A stretch of 64,000 nucleotides of DNA from Caryophanales bacterium UBA2289 (lineage in GTDB: Bacteria > Bacillota_I > Bacilli_A > Izemoplasmatales > Hujiaoplasmataceae). Positions 8,386 to 16,912 of this stretch are shown one piece after another. Below the pieces are notes generated by a model that made no database searches, was not told the origin of the DNA, and saw nothing but the letters and a program-made list of their open reading frames with translations. Positions within the stretch are counted from its first letter, which is position 1. The number at the start of each line of letters is the position of its first letter. The position numbers were made by a program, and so were the translations under genes. Where the stretch lies: positions 44,477 to 108,476 of the forward strand of contig DDWJ01000031.1 in the NCBI GenBank assembly GCA_002345505.1, written 5' to 3'.

Positions 8386-9000
8386 TTTCTTTTTAAAAAC
8401 AATCTTATTCTCATTACCTGCTAAAATTCTTTTAAAATTAGAACGATGTTTAAACAAGATTAATAACATCAATAAAAAGCTAATAATTACATAGTATAAA
8501 TCAATTTCGGGAATACCTACAAAGTAAAGAATCACTCCAGTAATAAAAGCACACACTGTAACAACAGTAGACGCTAATGATGCAAATTTAGAAATAAGCA
8601 GCGTCGCCACAAAAACTGGAAGTAAAAGAACTGGTATCGGCCAGTAATAAAAGATTAGCATTCCAAAGGAAGAAGCAACCCCTTTACCACCTTTAAACTT
8701 CATCCAAACAGGATAGATATGACCGATTACAGCCGCTGAACCATACACAAGTGGATGGAACATTTCAACCGCAAACCAATCATTAGCTACTGCTAAAACC
8801 AATATCCCACTTTTAAGAGTATCTAAGATAAGTACCGCTATTCCAATGATAGCACCGAAAACTCTAAAGGCATTAGTAGTACCTAAATTGCCGCTACCAT
8901 GCTTTCTTATATCGCCTTTTTTTATGTATTTTCCTAATATATATGAGAAGGGAATAGACCCGATAAGATACGCCAATAAAATAAATAAGTATTTTGTCAT
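8380..9000 (-). CDS. plsY: Glycerol-3-phosphate acyltransferase PlsY
   Basis: Transfers an acyl group from acyl-phosphate to glycerol-3-phosphate, the first step of phospholipid synthesis. Integral membrane protein, 206 residues, about 5-6 membrane segments. Family motifs: 'YLIGSIPFSYILGK' (about 11-24), 'DIRKHGSGNLGTTNAFRVFG' (about 30-49), and 'KFKGGKGVASSFG' (about 102-114). It requires acyl-phosphate, normally made by PlsX, which is not in the window. RBS ggaggt precedes the ATG at 9000. It diverges from parE. Confidence 0.95.
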   Translation of the reverse strand: MTKYLFILLAYLIGSIPFSYILGKYIKKGDIRKHGSGNLGTTNAFRVFGAIIGIAVLILDTLKSGILVLAVANDWFAVEMFHPLVYGSAAVIGHIYPVWMKFKGGKGVASSFGMLIFYYWPIPVLLLPVFVATLLISKFASLASTVVTVCAFITGVILYFVGIPEIDLYYVIISFLLMLLILFKHRSNFKRILAGNENKIVFKKKK

Positions 9001-9022
9001 GATAAACCTCCGATCTTTAAAA

Positions 9023-9031
9023 ATTATACCA
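9023..9031 (-). promoter_or_regulatory. plsY extended -10 promoter
   Basis: TGG then TATAAT read on the minus strand, 23 bp before the ATG. No clear -35 at 17 bp. Confidence 0.6.
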
Positions 9032-9069
9032 AAAAATTATGAAAAAATAAAGATAAATCCATTAAAATT

Positions 9070-9078
9070 TGATATAAT
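9070..9078 (+). promoter_or_regulatory. parE extended -10 promoter
   Basis: TGA then TATAAT (9073-9078), 28 bp before the ATG. The -35 region is poor. Confidence 0.6.
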
Positions 9079-9106
9079 GATTATAGATTTATCAAGGAGC
9101 GAGATT

Positions 9107-11047
9107 ATGGACACAAAAGACAACTTATACAATTCGAAATCCATCCAAATTCTAGAAGGCTTAGAAGCTGTTAGAAAACGTCCTGGTATGTACGTAGGTT
9201 CTACAGATACTAGAGGCCTTCATCATTTAGTATGGGAAATTATCGATAATTCTATAGATGAAGTTCTTGCCGGATTTGGTACCCAGATTAAAGTAGAAGT
9301 TAAAGAAGACAACTCTGTAGTTGTAACTGATGATGGTCGAGGCATGCCCGTTGATATTCACTCATCTGGTGTTACTGGGGTAGAAGTAATCTTTACTAAA
9401 CTACATGCTGGTGGTAAATTCACAGCTGATGGAGCTTATAAAGTGGCCGGCGGATTACATGGTGTTGGGGCATCAGTAGTAAATGCGCTTAGCGAATTCC
9501 TACAAGTTACAATTCACCGAGACGGCAAAATGTATATGATGCGTTTTGAAGACGGCGGGAAAAAAGTTAAGGAACTTGAAGTGATTGGCGAAACCAAAAA
9601 AACCGGTACGGAAGTTTGGTTTAAACCAGATCAGAAAGTCTTTTCGACAACATTATTCAATTTCCAAACCATCGAAGAAAGAATCAGAGAGAGTGCCTTT
9701 TTAATCAAAGGCTTGAAGATGCAATTAATAGATTACCGTTCAAAACAAAGACAATCCTTTGTTTATGAAAAAGGTATTAAAGAATATGTCCACTACATAA
9801 ACAAATCAAAAGGCATGTTACACGATCCCGTGTATTTTTTTGGAGTTCAATCAAAAATTGAAGTAGAAGTAGCCTTTGGTTATACCAAAGCTTTTAATGA
9901 AAATATTATCTCCTTTGTTAATAACGTTAGAACTAAAGACGGCGGTACTCATGAAACTGGATTTAAATCCGCTTTCACCAAAATCTTCAATGATTATGGT
10001 AGAAGAATGAACCTTATCAAAGAAAGAGACCTATCTTTAGAAGGGACGCATGTAAGAGAAGGCTTAACCGCAATTATCTCGATTAGAGTTCCGGAGGACT
10101 TACTTCAGTTTGAAGGCCAAACAAAAAATAAATTAGGCTCACCAGAAGCTCGTCCGGCAGTTGAGGTTATAGTTTCCGATAAACTTAACGTTTATTTAAC
10201 TGAAAACCCAAAAATTGCCAGCAGCTTAATCGAAAAAGCGGTTGATGCAAGAAATGCTTGGGAAGCCGCAAGAAAAGCTAGAGACGACGCAAGAATCGTT
10301 AAAAAAATCAAGAAAAAGGAAACGATTCTTTCCGGCAAATTGGCACCGGCCAGTTCAAAAAACCCGGAAATTAAAGAACTTTTTTTGGTTGAAGGTGATT
10401 CAGCTGGAGGCTCTGCTAAACAAGGCAGAGATAGAATGTTCCAAGCAATTCTGCCTTTAAGAGGAAAAGTAATCAACGCTGAAAAACAAAGAATGGAAGA
10501 GGTCTTTAAAAACGAAGAAATTTCCACAATAATCTCCACCATCGGAGCTGGTATTGGTAGTGAATTTGACGTTACAAAATCAAATTATAATAAAGTTATC
10601 ATCATGACCGATGCAGATACCGATGGAGCACATATTCAAGTGCTTTTAATCACTTTCTTCTTTAGGTATATGCCAGAACTGATTGAGGCTGGTAAATTAT
10701 ATTTAGCACAACCGCCACTTTACAAGATTACTTCAAGCAAGAAGGAATCCCTTTATGCATGGGATGAAGAACAAAGAGAAGCAATCTGTCAAAAATATAA
10801 AACCTATACCATCCAACGCTATAAAGGTCTTGGAGAAATGAACTCTGAACAACTTTGGGAAACCACAATGAATCCCAAATCAAGAACTTTAGTTCAAGTA
10901 AGAATTGATGATTTAGCTGAGGCAGATTTAAGAATTTCTGTTTTAATGGGCGACAAAGTTGAACCAAGAAAAGAATGGATTGACACCAATGTGTCATTTG
11001 AAAATGAAGATGATGATTTTATGATTGAAGGTGTTATCAATGGCTAA
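9107..11047 (+). CDS. parE: DNA topoisomerase IV subunit B
   Basis: ATPase and TOPRIM subunit of topoisomerase IV, which decatenates daughter chromosomes. 646 residues. GHKL ATPase motifs: 'EIIDNSIDEVLAG' (about 44-56), 'VTDDGRGMPVD' (about 72-82), 'GGLHGVGASVVNALS' (about 116-130). TOPRIM: 'LFLVEGDSAGGSAKQGRDR' and 'IIMTDADTDGAHIQVLLITFF'. 'PLRGKVINAEKQRMEEV' and 'GAHIQ' resemble ParE more than GyrB. The open frame extends 87 codons upstream, but the promoter, the aaggag RBS (9095-9100) and homology place the start at 9107. parC overlaps its end. Confidence 0.92.
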   Translation: MDTKDNLYNSKSIQILEGLEAVRKRPGMYVGSTDTRGLHHLVWEIIDNSIDEVLAGFGTQIKVEVKEDNSVVVTDDGRGMPVDIHSSGVTGVEVIFTKLHAGGKFTADGAYKVAGGLHGVGASVVNALSEFLQVTIHRDGKMYMMRFEDGGKKVKELEVIGETKKTGTEVWFKPDQKVFSTTLFNFQTIEERIRESAFLIKGLKMQLIDYRSKQRQSFVYEKGIKEYVHYINKSKGMLHDPVYFFGVQSKIEVEVAFGYTKAFNENIISFVNNVRTKDGGTHETGFKSAFTKIFNDYGRRMNLIKERDLSLEGTHVREGLTAIISIRVPEDLLQFEGQTKNKLGSPEARPAVEVIVSDKLNVYLTENPKIASSLIEKAVDARNAWEAARKARDDARIVKKIKKKETILSGKLAPASSKNPEIKELFLVEGDSAGGSAKQGRDRMFQAILPLRGKVINAEKQRMEEVFKNEEISTIISTIGAGIGSEFDVTKSNYNKVIIMTDADTDGAHIQVLLITFFFRYMPELIEAGKLYLAQPPLYKITSSKKESLYAWDEEQREAICQKYKTYTIQRYKGLGEMNSEQLWETTMNPKSRTLVQVRIDDLAEADLRISVLMGDKVEPRKEWIDTNVSFENEDDDFMIEGVING

Positions 11048-13712
11048 ATCAATTAAGAAAAAAATCGACGAATTTTTAGAAGAAAAAATAATACCTGTTA
11101 ACCTTGAAGATATTGTTGGTGAAAGATTTGGTCGTTATTCAAAATACATTATTCAAGATAGAGCCTTACCTGATGTAAGAGACGGTTTAAAACCAGTTCA
11201 AAGAAGAATCCTTTTCGCAATGAATGAACTCGGTATGGGCTCAACAAAACCATATAAGAAATCCGCGAGAATCGTTGGTGAAGTTATCGGTAAGTATCAC
11301 CCTCATGGGGATACTTCTGTCTATGATGCAATGGTAAGAATGTCACAACATTGGAAATTAGGTACACTTTTAATCGATATGCACGGAAATAACGGTTCAG
11401 TTGATAATGACCCGGCAGCCGCAATGCGTTATACGGAAGCGAGACTAACTTCATACGCAGAAGCGCTTTTAAAAGACATCGACAAAAAAACCGTTACTTT
11501 TATTCCTAACTTTGATGACTGTGAACTAGAACCGGTGGTTTTGCCTGCAAAATTCCCTAATCTTTTAGTTAATGGCGGAACTGGTATGGCGACAGGTTAT
11601 GCGACAAACATACCGCCACACAATCTAACGGAAGTCTTAAAAGCGACAATATATAAAATCAAAAATCCGCACGCTGATCTTGATGATTTAATAAACATTC
11701 TACCTGGTCCAGACTTTCCAACAGGTGCAATTGTGGAAGGGACTAAAGAAATCAAAAAAGCTTTTCAAACCGGAAAAGGTAAAGTTGTTATTAAAGCTAA
11801 AGCTGAAGTGGAAGATACATCAATTGTAATTACGGAAATACCTTATGAAGTTAATAAAGCTGACCTAGTAAGAAGAATTGACGAAATTCGCTTACAAAAG
11901 AAGATTGACGGAATCCTAGAAGTTAATGATCTCTCTGACCGTGAAGGAATTAGAATCGTCATTAAACTTAAAAAAGAAATCGCTTCAGATGTAGTATTAG
12001 CTTATCTATATAAAAACACCGACCTAAGCACAACCTATAACTACAATATGGTCGCAATCAGCCAAAGAAGCCCTAAACTTTTATCTTTAGAGGAAATCCT
12101 TACCGAATACATTCAACATCAAAAAGAAATGATTAGAAATCGTTCCAATTATGAATTAACCCAGACCGAAAGACGTAAACACATCGTTTCAGGTTTTTTG
12201 AAGATGGTTTCTGTATTAGATGAAGTTATCGCGCTAATTAGATCATCAATGGGTAAAAAAGATGCCATTAATAAACTTATGGAAAGTTTTGAGTTTACTG
12301 AGGTTCAAGCAGACGCAATCGTTTCCTTACAACTATACCGTTTATCAACAACAGACGTTACCCAGATGAAGAAAGAAAGCAAAGAATTATCCGATATAAT
12401 TACTCATCTAAAGAAAATTCTCAGCAATGAAGAAGAATTAGAAAACGCTGTAGTTGAAGAGTTAGAAGAAGTAATGAATAATCATATAGTGCCAAGAAGA
12501 TCGGTAATTTCTGGACAAATTCAAAAACTAGAAATCGATGAACAAGAATTAATTGAAAACGAAAATGTAATGTTCGTTCTTTCTAAAGACGGATATATTA
12601 AAAGAACTTCTTTAAAATCATATCAAGCAACGCAAACAGAAACTGGTCTTAAAGACGGTGATATGATTTTAAAACAAGCCGAAGTCAATACTAGAAACAC
12701 AATACTATTTTTTACAAACTTTGGGAATTTCATATCCATACCAGTACATAAGATACCTGACATGAAATACCGAGATATGGGAGATTTTATTGGAAATTAC
12801 GCTCAATTAATCGATAAAGAAACAATTGTTGATTACCTTGTTATCGATGAGTTTGATGATGAAAGAGACGTTTTATTAGCTAATCAAGACGGACAAGTAA
12901 AACGAGTAATGTTAAGCGAGTTTCAAAAAACAAGAACCAATCGTACCTTCAATTGTTTACCAGCAAACAAACATAACCAACTTGTTAGTGTGGATTTAAA
13001 AGAAGCGTTTGATAAAGATATTATCTTAGTAACCGAACACGGATATGTATTAAAATATGCTTTAGAAGAAGTTTCGACGCAGTCGTTAAACGCTAAAGGC
13101 GTAAAAGGCATCAACTTGCGAGACGATTTATTGGTAGGTGCCAAGTACGCTACAACTATCAATAAGGATGAAGTGTTAATGTTGACAAACCGCGGCGGTC
13201 TAAAACGCGAATTCATCAGCAATATCGAATACTCTCATCGTCCTGCAAAAGGCAAAAGATACTTAAAAACCGTCCAAAGCAATCCTTATCGTTTTGTTTC
13301 AATGGCGACAGAAAATATCTTCAGGTTAAAAGATTATATCACGGTAAGATTACTAGCCAAGAAAAAAGATTTAACGATTCCAGGCGTTGACTTAAAGCCG
13401 GATCGATATGAGAACGGAATACCATATTTAGATAAGTCGGATCAACCATTTAAAATGATGATTGAAATCAACAACTATCATGAAAACAAGAATATCTTAA
13501 TCGACTTAATTGATGTAATTGAACCAGTTGAAATCGAAGAAACTGATGAAGTTATGAATGAACTCGAAAAAATCATTTCAAGTGCAAGTGAAAAAGAAGA
13601 ATCATCATCTTATTTTGAAGAACAAGTAGAAGATATTTTTGAAAAAGAATCAGAAAAAGAAGATGAAGACGACGATGATTTCGAAGATATCATCCAACAA
13701 ACTTTATTCTAA
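11040..13712 (+). CDS. parC: DNA topoisomerase IV subunit A
   Basis: DNA cleavage and religation subunit, partner of ParE. 890 residues. 'RDGLKPVQRRILFAMNELGM' near the N-terminus, the quinolone-region helix 'HPHGDTSVYDAMVRM', and 'AAAMRYTEARLT', whose Tyr is the catalytic residue. The C-terminal half is a beta-pinwheel, then a highly acidic tail of Glu/Asp and Ser (last 50 residues). The ATG at 11040 overlaps the parE stop; the upstream TTG in the same frame lacks support. At the Ser80 and Glu84 positions of staphylococcal ParC it has Thr and Asp, natural variation that could affect quinolone binding. Confidence 0.93.
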   Translation: MAKSIKKKIDEFLEEKIIPVNLEDIVGERFGRYSKYIIQDRALPDVRDGLKPVQRRILFAMNELGMGSTKPYKKSARIVGEVIGKYHPHGDTSVYDAMVRMSQHWKLGTLLIDMHGNNGSVDNDPAAAMRYTEARLTSYAEALLKDIDKKTVTFIPNFDDCELEPVVLPAKFPNLLVNGGTGMATGYATNIPPHNLTEVLKATIYKIKNPHADLDDLINILPGPDFPTGAIVEGTKEIKKAFQTGKGKVVIKAKAEVEDTSIVITEIPYEVNKADLVRRIDEIRLQKKIDGILEVNDLSDREGIRIVIKLKKEIASDVVLAYLYKNTDLSTTYNYNMVAISQRSPKLLSLEEILTEYIQHQKEMIRNRSNYELTQTERRKHIVSGFLKMVSVLDEVIALIRSSMGKKDAINKLMESFEFTEVQADAIVSLQLYRLSTTDVTQMKKESKELSDIITHLKKILSNEEELENAVVEELEEVMNNHIVPRRSVISGQIQKLEIDEQELIENENVMFVLSKDGYIKRTSLKSYQATQTETGLKDGDMILKQAEVNTRNTILFFTNFGNFISIPVHKIPDMKYRDMGDFIGNYAQLIDKETIVDYLVIDEFDDERDVLLANQDGQVKRVMLSEFQKTRTNRTFNCLPANKHNQLVSVDLKEAFDKDIILVTEHGYVLKYALEEVSTQSLNAKGVKGINLRDDLLVGAKYATTINKDEVLMLTNRGGLKREFISNIEYSHRPAKGKRYLKTVQSNPYRFVSMATENIFRLKDYITVRLLAKKKDLTIPGVDLKPDRYENGIPYLDKSDQPFKMMIEINNYHENKNILIDLIDVIEPVEIEETDEVMNELEKIISSASEKEESSSYFEEQVEDIFEKESEKEDEDDDDFEDIIQQTLF

Positions 13713-13730
13713 GAAAGAAGTGTAAAATTT

Positions 13731-14945
13731 ATGAAGAAAATCTTATTTATTATAGTAATATCGTTATTTTTGACAGGTTGTGGTTTTAACTTCACTCAAA
13801 CAACAACTGAACCAATAATAATCGATACAGATAACTATTTAGAAATTACCACAGTAGAAGAACTAAAAGCAATTGAATTGAATAAATCATATATTCTTAT
13901 GAACAATCTCGATTTACAAGCAGAAGAATGGATTCCCTTAGGAACTTACAATCAACCTTTTAGAGGTAACTTTGACGGAAATGGTTTTGAAATCGCAAAC
14001 TTAACGATTACTCAAGAGTATGTCTATGCCGGATTATTCGGTTATGTGGAAGGAAATATCTCTGATTTAACTATCAAAGACTTTTCCATTAACTTCACCA
14101 CTGATAAAATAACTTTTGTTGGTGGTTTAGCAGGCAATAGTAGCGGCGATGTTACAAATGTTAGTTTAAACGGCGATATCACCATCACTAACAATGACTC
14201 AAATACTTATGCGGGTCTTTTGCTAGGTCAATCCTCAGAAAACTCTTATGCTGAAAATATTAGTAATTTTCTACCTAATAATATTGCTGACAACCAAGCA
14301 AACGGTAATTTAACTATAGTTTCCGAAAGAATTGCTTTTGTTGGTGGACTTATTGGAAAAAGCTTTAACTCAAAAGTATCAGGAAATTTCGTTCAAGCCA
14401 CAATCGACGTTACTTCAATTGAAGACATGGTTAATGTCGGTGGTTTAATTGGACAAAACTATGGCGGTATTACCGCAGGTTATGAAATCGAAAGAAAAAC
14501 CAAAGACGTTACAGTGTCTAATAATATTGCCTTTAGTCAAATCACTACAGAAAGCCTTTTAAACAACGGCTATATCGGCGGTTTAATCGGTTATAATAAT
14601 TTTGGTGATAATCATGATAATTTCGCTGAGACAATGATAAATGCTGAGGGCCAAGCTATCTCATCAGGCTTACTAATTGGTGAAGATTGGTACAGCGAAA
14701 ATAAAGATTCAGTAGTTAGAGGTAGTTTGTCTTTAGTTTCTGAAAACCTCTCATCAAGCGCTTATGTAGGTAAGGCATATGGAAATAGCTTATTATTAAA
14801 CAGTTATTTTGAAAGTGCCGATCAAGAATTTTCTGAAGAAAAAAATCAAGTAAATTTAGCTGATTTATTGAATAGCACATGGTATACAACCAACTTAGAG
14901 TGGGAAGTAGAATTTATAAACAAAATTATTGCTGAATTAGAATAA
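13731..14945 (+). CDS. Surface lipoprotein with GLUG-type repeats
   Basis: 404 residues with a clear lipoprotein signal peptide: basic 'MKK', hydrophobic core, lipobox LTGC with the lipidated Cys at residue 17. A Thr-rich linker precedes a repeat region. At least four units of the form '(F/Y)(V/I/A)GGL(I/A)G' recur, at about residues 102-118, 132-148, 203-220, 240-252 and 284-295. These match the GLUG motif seen in secreted beta-solenoid adhesins and peptidases. No enzymatic domain is visible. It is 18 bp after parC and 20 bp before the next gene with no promoter or terminator seen, so it may be co-transcribed. The partner and role are unknown; adhesion is an inference. LspA at 28.7 kb would process it. 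Confidence 0.8.
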   Translation: MKKILFIIVISLFLTGCGFNFTQTTTEPIIIDTDNYLEITTVEELKAIELNKSYILMNNLDLQAEEWIPLGTYNQPFRGNFDGNGFEIANLTITQEYVYAGLFGYVEGNISDLTIKDFSINFTTDKITFVGGLAGNSSGDVTNVSLNGDITITNNDSNTYAGLLLGQSSENSYAENISNFLPNNIADNQANGNLTIVSERIAFVGGLIGKSFNSKVSGNFVQATIDVTSIEDMVNVGGLIGQNYGGITAGYEIERKTKDVTVSNNIAFSQITTESLLNNGYIGGLIGYNNFGDNHDNFAETMINAEGQAISSGLLIGEDWYSENKDSVVRGSLSLVSENLSSSAYVGKAYGNSLLLNSYFESADQEFSEEKNQVNLADLLNSTWYTTNLEWEVEFINKIIAELE

Positions 14946-14965
14946 TAGTTTTAAGGGGAAACAAT

Positions 14966-16057
14966 ATGTATTGTTTGGAAAGAATTAAAGTAAATTTAGT
15001 TACTCATGATGTCTTTAGCAAAACAACTACTCTTTATTTTGAAATGGGAAAAAACCATCTCTATGAAGAGATTTTTTCCCGTAATATTGAATACTTAAGA
15101 AAAGAAGTAGCTTCACAAAACACAGAGTCTTTCTTTAGAATATTCTTTGCGAATGATTTTCCTTTAAAAGAAAATCGTTATCGTACCTTACTCCTTGATT
15201 CATCAGTAGCTAACAATAAAGCAGAACTTTTATATAAAAACTTGTATTCAATTTTCTCGATGATTCATGTTGAGCAAACTGATCCTTTTCAACTTCACTT
15301 AGGTGAAATAAATGATTTAACTGGTCTCTTATTTAACGGTGTATTAAGCAAAGAAAAGTTAAGATACCGAAAATACGGGAAGAAAAAAGGCATGTTCAAT
15401 CAAGAATCTTTCTCAATGAGAGAAGAGTTAGAAAGATATCTCGATGACTTTACTCATATAGTTAAAGAAAAGAAGATTGAACCAATTTTCCTTTATGTAA
15501 ATTTCCTAATTGATTTTTCAAGTATGCAAGTCTATGATATGCCTTATAATGAAGCTTTAGGGAATTTAATATTCTATATCCTAATGTTAGAAAACCATTT
15601 TAAAGCGGCTAATTATCTAGCTTTTTACCTAAAATTAAATCTCTATAAAACTGATTATCAAGACATCTTCAATCAAATTGATATTCAAAGCAAACAAGGT
15701 TTGGCCGACGTCATGCCTTTGATGAGTTTTTTCATCAATATCTTTAACTCGATATACGTCGATCTCCAAGAAACCTCAAGAGATTACTTATATGATCAAG
15801 ATATCCCGATCAATAAAACTGATTATATTGAAAATACTATCTATAAACTTGGAGATGTTTTCTCAAAAGAAGATATTAGAGAAAAACATCCTTCAGTGTC
15901 AAATTCCACAATTAACCGTACGCTTAAGCGTTTATCAGATGAAAATGTTATTAGAGCTGTTGGTGTTGGTAGGAAAGCCAAATGGGTAAAAATCGTAAAG
16001 AATGACACAAAGCATAAATTTGATGGTCAAATCAAGATGGATCTAGGTGAAGAATAA
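14966..16057 (+). CDS. Fic-like winged-helix protein with degenerate Fic motif
   Basis: 363 residues, not a firmly recognised family. Residues about 104-262 resemble the Fic fold: an 'EINDLTGLLFNGVLS....YRKY' stretch like the Fic 'ih..L..g...G.yR' segment, then helices in Fic spacing. Where an active Fic has HPFxxGNGR, this protein has 'QVYDMPYNEALGN' (about 188-200), so the catalytic His, the phosphate-binding loop and the Arg are all missing. Residues about 285-343 form a winged helix ('SVSNSTINRTLKRLSDENVI' plus a basic wing), the usual C-terminal partner of Fic proteins. It overlaps nadC by one base (TAATG). A DNA-binding or NAD-sensing regulator is possible but unproven. Confidence 0.5.
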   Translation: MYCLERIKVNLVTHDVFSKTTTLYFEMGKNHLYEEIFSRNIEYLRKEVASQNTESFFRIFFANDFPLKENRYRTLLLDSSVANNKAELLYKNLYSIFSMIHVEQTDPFQLHLGEINDLTGLLFNGVLSKEKLRYRKYGKKKGMFNQESFSMREELERYLDDFTHIVKEKKIEPIFLYVNFLIDFSSMQVYDMPYNEALGNLIFYILMLENHFKAANYLAFYLKLNLYKTDYQDIFNQIDIQSKQGLADVMPLMSFFINIFNSIYVDLQETSRDYLYDQDIPINKTDYIENTIYKLGDVFSKEDIREKHPSVSNSTINRTLKRLSDENVIRAVGVGRKAKWVKIVKNDTKHKFDGQIKMDLGEE

Positions 16058-16878
16058 TGGATGAACAAATAAAAACAATCGTAAAGAATGCGCTTAAAGA
16101 AGATATACCAAGAATTGACGTCTCGAGTGAGTTTCTCTTCAGCAATGAACAATCAGTTGGTAAATTCATTGCAAAAGAAAAAGGCGTTATTTCGGGAATC
16201 ACAGTCTGTGAAGAAACCTTTAAACAAATCGATCAAGACACGATTTTCACAATCTTAAAAAAAGACGGTGAAATTGTCAAAAAAGGTGATATTATTGCGA
16301 CTGTTGAAGGCAGAACAAAATCTATTTTGATGGCAGAAAGAGTCGCTCTTAACTTCTTGCAAAGAATGTCTGGCATTGCTTCAATGACTTATAAATTCGT
16401 TGAAGAAATCAAAGAATTCAACTGCAAAATACTTGATACGAGAAAAACTACGCCACTCTTAAGAATCCTTGAAAAACAAGCGGTTAAAGACGGCGGAGGA
16501 GTCAATCATAGAATGAGTCTATCAGATATGGTTATGCTTAAAGACAATCATCTTAAAGCCGCAAACAGTATTATTGAAGCCGTCAAGAAGGTTAGAAACG
16601 CCATTGGTAAAAACTATGAGATTGAAGTAGAAGTAGAAACCTTAGAACAGTTTAAAGAAGCTTTAAAAAGTGATTGTAACATCATAATGCTCGACAATAT
16701 GAACAATCAACTCATGAAAGAATGCGTCGAGTTGAACAAAGGGAAAAAGCGCTTAGAAGCAAGCGGAAATATATCCTTAAGAAGAGTTAAATCAGTCGCA
16801 GAAACCGGTGTTGATTATATCAGTGTCGGCAGCTTGACACACTCATATAAATCACTGGATATTTCTTTAAAATTTTAA
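16057..16878 (+). CDS. nadC: Nicotinate-nucleotide pyrophosphorylase (quinolinate phosphoribosyltransferase)
   Basis: Converts quinolinate and PRPP to nicotinate mononucleotide, CO2 and PPi in NAD synthesis. 273 residues, the normal length. Motifs: 'AERVALNFLQRMSGIA' (about 91-106), 'DTRKTTPLLRILEKQAVKDGGGVNHR' region (about 128-153), 'MVMLKDNHL' (about 159-167), 'IEVEVETLEQ' (about 189-198), 'IIMLDNM' (about 209-215) and 'EASGNI' (about 230-235). No nadA or nadB is in the window, so the quinolinate source is unclear. Translation is coupled to the upstream Fic-like gene. ModD-type homologs are similar, but the motifs favour NadC. Confidence 0.9.
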   Translation: MDEQIKTIVKNALKEDIPRIDVSSEFLFSNEQSVGKFIAKEKGVISGITVCEETFKQIDQDTIFTILKKDGEIVKKGDIIATVEGRTKSILMAERVALNFLQRMSGIASMTYKFVEEIKEFNCKILDTRKTTPLLRILEKQAVKDGGGVNHRMSLSDMVMLKDNHLKAANSIIEAVKKVRNAIGKNYEIEVEVETLEQFKEALKSDCNIIMLDNMNNQLMKECVELNKGKKRLEASGNISLRRVKSVAETGVDYISVGSLTHSYKSLDISLKF

Positions 16879-16912
16879 CCAGATTTTTAAACAGAATTGG
16901 GGTTGTTTTAGT

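Noticed and set aside
8846..9106. N-terminal extension of parE in the same frame
   Set aside because: It overlaps plsY and the two promoters; RBS and homology put the start at 9107.
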